NCBI GenBank assembly: GCA_015904075.1
Contig: JABMDH010000088.1
Span: 7,345 to 21,428 of the forward strand
Length of the DNA stretch: 14,084 nucleotides
Origin: Nitrospira sp.
Lineage (GTDB): Bacteria; Nitrospirota; Nitrospiria; Nitrospirales; Nitrospiraceae
Reading direction: 5' to 3'
The position numbers were made by a program, and so were the translations under genes. Shown here in pieces: positions 7,491 to 14,084 of this stretch. The notes under the pieces were generated by a model. That model saw only the letters and a list, made by a program, of their open reading frames with translations, had not been told where the DNA came from and searched no databases. Position 1 is the stretch's first letter. Every line of letters starts with the position of its first letter.

Positions 7491-9010
7491 ACTGGAAATC
7501 CTTCCCTCTCGGCCTCATCGGACTGGTCCTCGCGTCAGGCGGCGGCATCGCCTATAGCCTCTGGCCCGATCTGCTCTGGGCCGTCACGATCACCGAACTC
7601 GTGGCGCTGATGTGCCTCAGCGCATTTCTCGTTCTGCATTTCGAGAAGGTCAAATCCTTCTCCGGCCGGCGATCGACCAGAATGGGATTGAACAGCATCC
7701 TGATGGTCCTGCTCTTTGTCGCCATTCTCAGCATCGTGAATTTTCTGGCATCCCGGCATTCCGTGCGTTGGGACGTGTCTGAAAATCAAAATTTCACGCT
7801 CGCGCCTCAGACCTACCGGGTATTGCGCGCGCTACCGCACGACGTCACGATCACGGTCTTCACACGGGAGAAAGATCCCGGCTATCAAGCGTTCAAAGAA
7901 CGGCTGGAGAGCTATCGGCAGGCCTCCACGAAACTCCGAGTGGAATTTATCGATCCGGAGAAACAACCGAAAATCGCCCAGAACTACGGGATCTTTAAGA
8001 CCGACACGGCAATCTTTGAAAGTAATGGACAGACAATCCGGGTCACCTCTCCATCAGAAGTGGAATTGACGGGGGCCCTCATCCGCATCTCCAAAGACGC
8101 CAAGAAACGCATCGTCTTCGTCGAAGGACACAGTGAGCGCAGCGTGGAGGATAAAGACCGCAACGGCCTGGCGCTCGCCAAAGAGGCCTTGCTCAAGCAA
8201 GGATACGACGTTGGCGCCGTCTCATTGCTTCAAGAGGCCGCTGTTCCTGAGAAAACCACTGTGTTGGTCCTGGCCGGACCTCGCCGTGCCGTCACCCCGG
8301 AGGAGCAGGACCGCATCCGGGCCTATGTCGAAAAGGGCGGCCACGTCCTGATCCTCGTCGACCCCGACACGCAAACCGGACTCGACCCCCTGCTCGCTCA
8401 CTGGGGGCTCGGTCTAGGGCCTGGCGTCTTAGTCGACTTGCAAGACCGGCTCGCTCAAGGCGATCTCACCGCGCTGCTGGTCCGCACCTTTACCGAACAC
8501 GAGATCTCGCAAGATCTGACGTCCGCCGTGTTGTTCCCTCTCTCGCGCCACATCACATTCGACGAGCAAGCCGGTAACGAATGGGACTATGTGCCGCTGG
8601 CCCGCACCTCGGCAAACAGTTGGGCGGAAACAAATATGCAAGGCCGAGTCGTGAGCCTGAGCGAACAGGAGGATGTGAAGGGTCCGCTGTCGATGGTCGC
8701 CGCGCTGACTCCCAAGAAGGCACCTGCTGAAGGCGCGCCCCGTCCGGCCATCGTCGTCATCGGCAACTCCACCTTTGCCACCAACGCCTTTTTCAACTTC
8801 CCCGGCAACAGCGACTTTTTCCTCCATACGACCGGATGGCTGGCCGAGGAACGCGACTTGATTTCCATTGCGCCGAAAGAGCCGGCCCTGAGGCCGTTTA
8901 CACCGAACCCGACACAAGAGCGGATACTTCTCTACATTCAAGTCATCTTTCTCCCGCTCATGATGTTCCTGACTGGCCTGATGGTCTGGAGAAAGAGACG
9001 GCGATTGTGA
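7487..9010 (+). CDS. GldG-like ABC auxiliary protein (ABC_transp_aux domain)
   Basis: A 507-residue membrane protein. Three hydrophobic helices lie at the N-terminus (about 7-25, 28-50 and 68-88). A large periplasmic domain follows, with the GldG pattern: DVSENQNFTLAPQTYRVLRAL (about 94-115), VTITVFTRE, the segment VEFIDPEKQPKIAQNYGI, SEVELTGALIRI, and RIVFVEGHSERS (about 207-218). It ends in a transmembrane helix (about 478-498) and a basic tail (WRKRRRL), an N-in/C-in anchor. Proteins of this family accompany GldA/GldF ABC pairs and probably bind or guide the substrate outside the membrane. The start overlaps the permease stop by 4 nt. The coding sequence looks intact. The true substrate is unknown. 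Confidence 0.9.
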   Translation: MNWKSFPLGLIGLVLASGGGIAYSLWPDLLWAVTITELVALMCLSAFLVLHFEKVKSFSGRRSTRMGLNSILMVLLFVAILSIVNFLASRHSVRWDVSENQNFTLAPQTYRVLRALPHDVTITVFTREKDPGYQAFKERLESYRQASTKLRVEFIDPEKQPKIAQNYGIFKTDTAIFESNGQTIRVTSPSEVELTGALIRISKDAKKRIVFVEGHSERSVEDKDRNGLALAKEALLKQGYDVGAVSLLQEAAVPEKTTVLVLAGPRRAVTPEEQDRIRAYVEKGGHVLILVDPDTQTGLDPLLAHWGLGLGPGVLVDLQDRLAQGDLTALLVRTFTEHEISQDLTSAVLFPLSRHITFDEQAGNEWDYVPLARTSANSWAETNMQGRVVSLSEQEDVKGPLSMVAALTPKKAPAEGAPRPAIVVIGNSTFATNAFFNFPGNSDFFLHTTGWLAEERDLISIAPKEPALRPFTPNPTQERILLYIQVIFLPLMMFLTGLMVWRKRRRL

Positions 9011-9028
9011 CGAGTAGCGGGGCAAGAA

Positions 9029-9095
9029 AGGCTGAGGTTACGGCTGAGGACTAGAAAAGATTGCGTCTACTCCGACTCAACCTTGACCTTAGCCT
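9029..9095 (+). repeat. Imperfect inverted repeat (hairpin) between the GldG-like and DUF4340 genes
   Basis: The left arm 9029-9048 (AGGCTGAGGTTACGGCTGAG) can pair with the right arm 9076-9095 (CTCAACCTTGACCTTAGCCT): 16 Watson-Crick pairs, 2 G-U pairs and 2 mismatches over 20 positions, around a 27-nt loop. There is no T-run after it, so it is not a standard terminator. The left arm itself contains GGCTGAGG twice. It fills most of the 100-nt gap inside an otherwise tightly coupled operon, where it could stabilise or cleave the mRNA or lower downstream expression. Confidence 0.6.
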
Positions 9096-9110
9096 ACGCC
9101 TTGAAAAGAT

Positions 9111-10140
9111 ATGACACGCTACTGGCCGACAGTCCTTCTGCTTGTCATTCTGGCGGGACTCGGAAGCTATCTCTACGTTGTGGAATTCCCCACCACGCAA
9201 CGCGAGGTCAAACAGGAGGCGGAACAGAAGCAACTGCTCTCGTTTCCCGAAACGGCCATCACAGGACTGGCCATCACGACGGCTCAAGGCCCCGTCGAGC
9301 TCACACGCGCCGACTCGGGGAGCTGGGCTATTACCGCTCCGTTGAAGACCGACGCTGATATCCGCGAAGTCCAAGCCCTCGTCCGTGCAGTAGTGACGGG
9401 CAGAGTAACCCGATCTGTCGCCGAACGATCTGCCGGTCTGGCCCCTTTCGGGCTGGAACAGCCTGTCACCACCGTCACCGTTACGGCCGGAGCGCAACAC
9501 GACACCTTGGCGATCGGCGACAGCGGTCCCCTATCCAATACCCTGTACGTCCTCCGTGAGTCGGACGGGAAGGTCTTACTGACCGACCTGGCCCCTAAAG
9601 ACTTTGTCAATAAATCGCTGCTGATGTTCCGGCGAAAGGACCTCCTGCGCTTCGTTCAAAACGATGTCGAACGGGTGCGACTCAACTATCCTCCGACTGA
9701 AATCGTGATCTACAACATGGCCAAGGGCAAACCGAAGCCGTCCTGGAAAATCCGCTACCCGATCGAAGCCGAAGCCGATCAAACGGAAGTCCGCTCACTG
9801 ATGTTCCGCCTGGAAGACCTGAAGGCGCTGAGCATCATCGACCCGGGGCCTGAACGGGATGCGGTCGCCAAAACTCTGACCACCCCGAAAATGAAGATTA
9901 CGCTGCATCAAGCAGTCTTCACCACTCGCACCCTATGGACTACTGGCGCCAGCCGCCGAATTCGTGGCCACCGGAAAAGACGGAAAAATCGCCGGCAGGC
10001 TTACGCTAGGCAACCATGTAGGAAATTTGATCTATGCCACTGGCGACCGCCTCCAAGGTATCTTTCAAGCCCGTCCCGATCTTCTGACACAGATTCCCTC
10101 AAAAGCCGACCTCCTCGCCCACACACCAAACAAACCCTAA
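9111..10140 (+). CDS. DUF4340 domain protein of the ABC cluster, broken by one frameshift
   Basis: The first frame starts at ATG 9111 (GAAAAG just upstream). It has an N-terminal transmembrane anchor (about 5-23) and a periplasmic region with repeated DUF4340-like units, for example GPVELTRADSGSWAITAPLKTDA (about 60-82) and GDSGPLSNTLYVLRESDGKVLLTD (about 136-159). After about residue 266 (KITLHQ, near 9910) that frame turns into Arg/Pro-rich nonsense running to 10322. The frame one base later reads SSPLAPYGLLAPAAEFVATG, then GRLTLGNHVGNLIYATGDRLQGIFQ, and stops at 10140; this is a proper DUF4340-style ending. A one-base insertion (or two-base deletion) between about 9904 and 9921 therefore separates them. 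The repaired product would be about 342 residues. DUF4340 proteins commonly follow GldG-like genes and probably act in the same complex. It may be a real lesion or a sequencing error. Confidence 0.82.
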
Positions 10141-10144
10141 CTCA

Positions 10145-10324
10145 CATTATTCGTAAACGCGTCTGCTGCAATCGCCGGTCCACTGCTCCGACACATCTTC
10201 GAGCGGCGGGCTCGCCCCTCAGTCCCTCGACGTACTGCATGAGTACGCCCCGGAACCTCAGGCCTCCACCCGCCACTCGCGCGACGCGGCTCCGCGATTT
10301 CGCGACGAACCGTCACGAATAATG
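10145..10324. repeat. 180-bp nested inverted-repeat element between convergent genes
   Basis: Perfect 10-bp outer arms CATTATTCGT (10145-10154) and ACGAATAATG (10315-10324) bound a GC-rich core. Inside, GAGCGGCGGG (10201-10210) pairs with CCCGCCACTC (10269-10278) with one mismatch, and at the centre CGTACT (10231-10236) and AGTACG (10242-10247) form a hairpin with the 5-nt loop GCATG. The element starts 5 bp after the true stop of the DUF4340 gene and ends 76 bp before the kinase stop on the other strand. It has no credible gene. Its form resembles a MITE-like or REP-like dispersed repeat. It could also serve as a two-way transcription barrier. Copies elsewhere in the genome cannot be checked here. 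Confidence 0.65.
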
Positions 10325-10399
10325 CGGGCTAAGCGGAAATAGCTGGATATCAGTCTTCGTGAGATTGCCCGGAGGGGTGCTTCTCGCCATCGAAGCAGA

Positions 10400-11839
10400 C
10401 TACGCCGCCGTCAATATTTGTTGAACCCGATCTACTAAGACCTGAGGTTTGAACGGCTTGGACAGGAATGCAACGCCGGGTTCCAATACACCATGTTGCA
10501 CGATCGATTCGTCGGTATACCCGGACATGTACAACACTTTTAACTGCGGATACTTACTGAGTAGCCGCTGCGCCATCTCCACCCCGCTCAAGTTGGGCAT
10601 GACCACATCCGTCACAAGCAGATCGATCGGACCGCTATAGGAACTGCCGACCGTGACACCCGCTTCACCATCCTGAGCCGTAAGGACCTTGTACCCATAG
10701 GATGCCAGCAACTCCTGAAACAACCTCCGGATACCGGCTTCGTCTTCCACCAGCAGGATCGTGGCTTCCTTTCCCTTACAGAACGACTTAATCAAATGCG
10801 TCCCGTCTGCCTGAAGCTCTGCCGGCGACTCCGTCTCAACTGCCGGGAAATAGACGCGAAACGACGAGCCCTTCCCCACCTCACTCTCGACCGTGACAAA
10901 ACCGTCGCTCTGTTTGACGATACCATACACTGTCGAAAGCCCAAGCCCTGTACCCTTGCCGGATTCTTTTGTCGTGAAAAACGGTTCGAACACCCGGGCC
11001 TTTGTTTCCTCATCCATTCCACAACCGGTATCGCGGACTTCCAGGCAGGCATAGCGTCCCGGCTTGACGATACCCGTCGGTTCGCGATGGTCTGACGTAA
11101 TGACGACATTGTCGGTGCGAAGAAGCAACCGCCCGCCCTTTGGCATTGCGTCCCGGGCATTGACCGCCAGATTCATGATGACCTGGTCGATTTGCCCGCG
11201 ATCTGCTTTCACCGAGACAAGGTTATCTGCGAACACAGACTCCAGCTGAATATCCTCTCCAATAAGTTTGTGTAACAACCTTTCTATTTGAGCCACGACA
11301 TCGTTCAACAAGAGCTGTGTCGGCTGGATCACCTGCTTTCGGCTGAAGGCCAACAGCTGCTGCGTCAGATTGGTGGCCCGCCCGGCAGCCTTGACGATTT
11401 CTTGCACAGCCTGCTGCAGGGGATCCCCCGGTTTGATACTCATCTGCAAAATCTCGCTGAATCCGGTAATCACGGTCAGGAAGTTGTTGAAGTCATGGGC
11501 GACACCGCCGGCTAATCGGCCGACTGCTTCCATCTTTTGCGCTTGTCGCAATTGTGACTCTAATAAGGTCTTGTCTGTTTCGGCTTGCTTCTGTACCGTC
11601 AAGTCCCGCGTCAGTTGGGAAAATCCGATCAATCTTCCTGCCTCGTCGTAAATCGCCGCAATGGCAGCACGAGCCCAGAACTTCGAGCCGTCTTTCCGAA
11701 GACGCCACCCCTCGTCCTCAACCGACCCGTGTTCGGACGCCTGAGCCAGCAGCCGTGTCGGCTTGTCACCGCCCACATCCTCGACGGAATAGAAGTAGGA
11801 GAAGTGCCGACCGACAATATCTCCCGCCGTGTAACCCAT
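10400..11839 (-). CDS. Hybrid sensor histidine kinase, C-terminal part: PAS, HisKA, HATPase_c, receiver
   Basis: This is the last 479 residues of the kinase, counted from the ATG at 11839, which is internal rather than a real start. Order: the rest of a PAS domain with PAC (1-85; GYTAGDIVGRHFSYFY, RLRKDGSKFWARAAI); HisKA with H-box LAGGVAHDFNN, H115 the predicted phospho-histidine; HATPase_c with N-box DQVIMNLAVNARDAMPKGG (218-236), G1 DTGCGMD (270-276), F-box FEPFFTTK and G2 GKGTGLGLS; and a receiver domain (358-475) with acidic pair E365/D366, phospho-acceptor D411 in LLVTDVVMPN and K461. All catalytic residues are present. The upstream sensor part is in other frames, joined by two apparent one-base deletions. 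It probably autophosphorylates and passes phosphate to its own receiver or to a regulator. Confidence 0.92.
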   Translation of the reverse strand: MGYTAGDIVGRHFSYFYSVEDVGGDKPTRLLAQASEHGSVEDEGWRLRKDGSKFWARAAIAAIYDEAGRLIGFSQLTRDLTVQKQAETDKTLLESQLRQAQKMEAVGRLAGGVAHDFNNFLTVITGFSEILQMSIKPGDPLQQAVQEIVKAAGRATNLTQQLLAFSRKQVIQPTQLLLNDVVAQIERLLHKLIGEDIQLESVFADNLVSVKADRGQIDQVIMNLAVNARDAMPKGGRLLLRTDNVVITSDHREPTGIVKPGRYACLEVRDTGCGMDEETKARVFEPFFTTKESGKGTGLGLSTVYGIVKQSDGFVTVESEVGKGSSFRVYFPAVETESPAELQADGTHLIKSFCKGKEATILLVEDEAGIRRLFQELLASYGYKVLTAQDGEAGVTVGSSYSGPIDLLVTDVVMPNLSGVEMAQRLLSKYPQLKVLYMSGYTDESIVQHGVLEPGVAFLSKPFKPQVLVDRVQQILTAA

Positions 11840-11851
11840 AATACGCTGAGC

Positions 11852-12168
11852 CCCGTCTCGTTCCAGTGAACGACGAGACCTCCGGGATCGAGCATGACGA
11901 TGGAGTAATCCTTGACCTGGCCGACCATCTGATGAAAGCGCTGCTCGCTCAACCTGACGGCATGAAGAGCCTCCCGTAAAGCAGTGATATCCACCGCTAC
12001 GCTCAACACTTGGTCATGGCGGCCGGCCGGCCCGACTAACGGACGTTTCACGGTTCGCATCCACCGAACTTTTCCTGTCGCATCGGTCAGCGCTTCTTCT
12101 GCAATGACCTGCTCTTGTCCCTTCTCCATCACCGCCAGATCGGCCCGTTGAATGCGCTCTGCTTCGTC
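11852..12168 (-). pseudogene. Middle segment of the same kinase (end of first PAS, start of second PAS) in a third frame
   Basis: Between the two frameshifts the coding frame continues as DEAERIQRADLAVMEKGQEQV, EEALTDATGKVRWMRTVKRPL, SVAVDITALREAL, then SEQRFHQMVGQVKDYSIVMLDPGG and VVHWNE. This is the second half of the first PAS domain with its PAC motif, followed by the beginning of the second PAS domain. Read from its own ATG at 12132, the frame runs on past 11852 into unrelated residues. Adding one G to the G-run at the CCCC of 11851-11854 (plus strand) joins VVHWNETGAQRI to the MGYTAGDIVG of the kinase segment. It is not an independent gene. Confidence 0.8.
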
Positions 12169-13643
12169 CGCAGGGCACTGAACTCGGCATCGGTCCTTCC
12201 AACGAGTGTATCCACCGAGGTGCCATAGGCATCGGCTACGGCCAGATTCGCCAACGTAAACCGCCCATCCCGGTCTTTTGCAAAAATGAAATTGGGATTC
12301 ATGTCGAGCACTTGCCGGAGAAACGCATGCTGGCCTTGCAGCTGCCGGTTGACTGATTCCAGTTCCGCTGTGCGGGCCTGAACGCGCTCCTCAAGACCCT
12401 TAGTGAACAGTTGCAGATCTTCCCTCATACGATCGAACGTTCGGGCCAAGGAACCGATTTCATCCTGCCGCCAGATCGGAAGCCTGTTCGGAGCAAAGTC
12501 TCCGCTGGCCACAGCTTCTGCGCTCTTGGTCAACTGTTCGATGGGGCGGCCCAAACGGGTCGTGACAAAGATGGCCAACACCGTCGCGAGACCCGCCAAC
12601 ACAAACCCGATGCCGACAATCTGTCTTTGCAACTCATAGATTGGCCCATACGCCTGAGCAAGGGGTCGTGCCACACCGACGAAACCTCCCGCTCGTGGCC
12701 GACCCTGCTCACCAGTATGCCCGACCAGGAATTGGCGGCCGTCTTTGGCCGTGAGGATGGCCCACGTCCGTAGTGGCGATGGCATATCGGTCTGAGATTT
12801 CCGTACAGCCTGCAGCCAGTCCTGTGAAAATAAATCATGGGCGGCCCGAACAGAATCCTGAGTCTGTCCGGGCTGGCTCACAAATAACATTCCTTCGGTA
12901 TCATTGAATACAAGGACAGAGCCCTGCGCTCCATTAGACTGCGGCGATACGATGCCACGCACATGGTCATCCAGCTGCATTGGCGATAAATACGCACTCA
13001 GATAGCCCATCAGGGACCGGGACTTCTCTTCGTCAAAAACCGGCGATACAAAATAGTAGCCTCCCTCCTGAGTTTTCCACTGGAAGGGCTGCCATTTCAA
13101 ATGCAGATCCGTCGGCTTGTGCTGAAACCAACCCTGGTCTGCTATCGATTCACCGATCCGATCAGGCGAGTCAGCCGCCACCACTTTCCCGCCCGGCGAG
13201 ACGGCCATCAACGAGCTCCAGACCGGCTGACCCTGTACCAGCGCAGTCAATGTCTCTGTGATACGCCCGCCCGCATCACCCCCCTTTAAATCCTGCATCA
13301 CAGACAGTTTGGCCCAATCCTTCAGTGAGGCCTGACTGTTGGCCCTCAAATGATCAAGGCTTTCAGCAATATGCTCCGCTTGAGCCGATAGCTGAAGGCC
13401 AATACTCTCTTCCAAGGCTGCTTGTCCGTTATGGAGGATGAGGACCGATGCGATGATCAGCGGGCTTACTGCCAACAAAAGAAACAGACCCGTCAATCGG
13501 CCCAATACCCTCGAACCGATCGACCGATCGACCCAGTGAGCGAACCTCTGTGTTCTGCCTGCATACCAAATTGCTCCGGATTTCAGCCCGATAATGAGTG
13601 CGATCGCAGAGATCGATCCTACCGGACTTTTGTGTCGGAACAA
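12129..13643 (-). CDS. Hybrid sensor histidine kinase, N-terminal sensor part: TM, dCache, TM, HAMP, PAS
   Basis: 504 residues in this frame. Order: TM1 (about 51-71); a periplasmic dCache-type sensor (about 75-335; LMAVSPGGKVVAADSPDRIG, GWFQ, GGYYFVSPVFDEEKSRSLMGY); TM2 (341-361); HAMP (about 363-415; RPIEQLTKSAEAVASGDF, then DEIGSLARTFDRM); a coiled coil (LEERVQARTAELESVNRQL); and the start of a PAS domain (440-490; VLDMNPNFIFAKDRDGRFTLANLAVADAYG is the core pattern). After ALR (about 489-491) the frame goes wrong and ends at 12129. Adding one base near 12167-12170 continues it as ALRDEAERIQ. The sensor points outward, so a small external ligand is likely. The start is uncertain: TTG 13643 has no Shine-Dalgarno, and a TTG at 13505 with GAGG before it would start just ahead of TM1. 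Confidence 0.88.
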   Translation of the reverse strand: MFRHKSPVGSISAIALIIGLKSGAIWYAGRTQRFAHWVDRSIGSRVLGRLTGLFLLLAVSPLIIASVLILHNGQAALEESIGLQLSAQAEHIAESLDHLRANSQASLKDWAKLSVMQDLKGGDAGGRITETLTALVQGQPVWSSLMAVSPGGKVVAADSPDRIGESIADQGWFQHKPTDLHLKWQPFQWKTQEGGYYFVSPVFDEEKSRSLMGYLSAYLSPMQLDDHVRGIVSPQSNGAQGSVLVFNDTEGMLFVSQPGQTQDSVRAAHDLFSQDWLQAVRKSQTDMPSPLRTWAILTAKDGRQFLVGHTGEQGRPRAGGFVGVARPLAQAYGPIYELQRQIVGIGFVLAGLATVLAIFVTTRLGRPIEQLTKSAEAVASGDFAPNRLPIWRQDEIGSLARTFDRMREDLQLFTKGLEERVQARTAELESVNRQLQGQHAFLRQVLDMNPNFIFAKDRDGRFTLANLAVADAYGTSVDTLVGRTDAEFSALRTKQSAFNGPIWR

Positions 13644-13921
13644 GAAAATTACAGTTCTCGGATTTCAGCCAGACCAGCTTGTCCCTTGCCGGGAACAATC
13701 ATGTGTCGCTGATTCCACGGTGGGAAGGGGTACGGAGTGAGACATCAGGGGGAAGCCGCCACTAGCGACGTGCGTCTAATACTCTATACCTCGGTACTCA
13801 CAACTAACACCGGGATCGATCGCATCCCATCTGTGACCGGCTTTTCGACAAAACGGAGCTCGCCTCGCACCACCGGTGAAGCGGTATTCACAAGAGGGAG
13901 CGCCCAGCGACGACGCGCGAG
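13644..13921. other. 278-bp gap between response regulator and kinase genes
   Basis: I see no convincing gene. A plus-strand open frame (13737-14024) is antisense to the regulator, has no ribosome site and no recognisable motif. On the minus strand a weak promoter-like pair, TTGTGA then TATTAG with 16 nt between them, could drive the kinase gene, but the match is poor. No terminator hairpin with a T-run is visible. Confidence 0.4.
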
Positions 13922-14084
13922 TTACGGGCGAGGATCCAACTCGATGAGTCCTTTGCGGATCGCGAGAATGGCGGCTTGTGTGCGATCGTACACTTGCAGC
14001 TTGTGGAAAATGTTCCGGACATGATTCTTCACGGTCTTTTCACTCAAGTCGAGATTATTAGCAATCTCCTTGTTCGTCTTTCCA
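13922..14084 (-). CDS. LuxR/NarL/FixJ-type response regulator, C-terminal HTH (N-terminus outside window)
   Basis: The last 53 codons of a gene entering from the right edge and stopping at TAA 13924-13922. The residues GKTNKEIANNLDLSEKTVKNHV, then RNIFHKLQVYDRTQAAILAIRKGLI, are a textbook LuxR-type helix-turn-helix: NKEIANNLDLSEKTVKNHV holds the two HTH helices, followed by the dimerising helix with the RTQAA motif. Regulators of this kind bind promoter DNA once an N-terminal receiver is phosphorylated; that receiver is not in the window. It lies 278 bp upstream of the hybrid kinase on the same strand, so it may be its partner, but the distance makes that an inference. Confidence 0.9.
   Translation of the reverse strand, partial: GKTNKEIANNLDLSEKTVKNHVRNIFHKLQVYDRTQAAILAIRKGLIELDPRP

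Noticed and set aside
8429..9025. 198-codon minus-strand open frame
   Set aside because: It is opposite the GldG-like gene, with no recognisable domain.
10141..10322. Apparent C-terminal extension of the DUF4340 frame
   Set aside because: It is the out-of-frame reading through the inverted-repeat element after a frameshift; composition and the clean +1 ending at 10140 argue against it.
13501..13540. Short GATCGACC tandem repeat in the kinase N-terminus
   Set aside because: It is only two units long and within a coding stretch, with no sign of a variable repeat tract.

Overview
The window reads as a chromosomal stretch from a GC-rich Gram-negative bacterium, most likely Nitrospirota and probably Nitrospira. 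That guess rests on the look of the proteins (HEAT-repeat proteins, a cache/PAS hybrid kinase, a GldA/F/G-type ABC set next to a DUF4340 protein) and on the GC-rich codon use. No rRNA or other marker gene is present, so it is inference. I see no tRNA, rRNA, CRISPR array, transposase, integrase or phage gene.

Layout: (1) 1-1899, minus: a UvrD/Rep/PcrA-type DNA helicase whose C-terminus is cut by the window edge. (2) 1971-2471, minus: a DUF4112 membrane protein. (3) 2577-3775, plus: a two-gene unit, a HEAT-repeat protein followed by a membrane-anchored helical protein. (4) 3805-4905, minus: a very basic 69-residue protein followed by a second HEAT-repeat protein, probably one transcript. (5) 5028-5381, minus: an RlpA-like fragment lacking the first half of its barrel domain, preceded by a strong sigma70-type promoter. 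(6) 5382-5721: a non-coding, partly AT-rich gap. (7) 5722-10140, plus: a four-gene ABC cluster (ATPase, permease, GldG-like auxiliary protein, DUF4340 protein). The first three genes overlap by 4 nt. The fourth follows a gap holding a long imperfect hairpin and carries a frameshift. (8) 10145-10324: a 180-bp nested inverted-repeat element between convergent genes. (9) 10400-13643, minus: a hybrid sensor histidine kinase (dCache-HAMP-PAS-PAS-HisKA-HATPase-REC) broken by two apparent one-base deletions. (10) 13922-14084, minus: the C-terminus of a NarL/FixJ-type response regulator, upstream of the kinase on the same strand.

The ABC proteins should form one inner-membrane complex: the ATPase drives the permease, and the GldG-like and DUF4340 proteins present large periplasmic domains. 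The regulator and kinase may be a two-component pair. The most checkable oddities are three frameshifts in two genes, the nested repeat at 10145-10324, the intra-operon hairpin at 9029-9095 and the promoter-bearing RlpA remnant. I found no convincing wholly new system. The least explained conserved-looking pieces are the HEAT / membrane-helix / basic-protein neighbourhood and the ABC-DUF4340 cluster.
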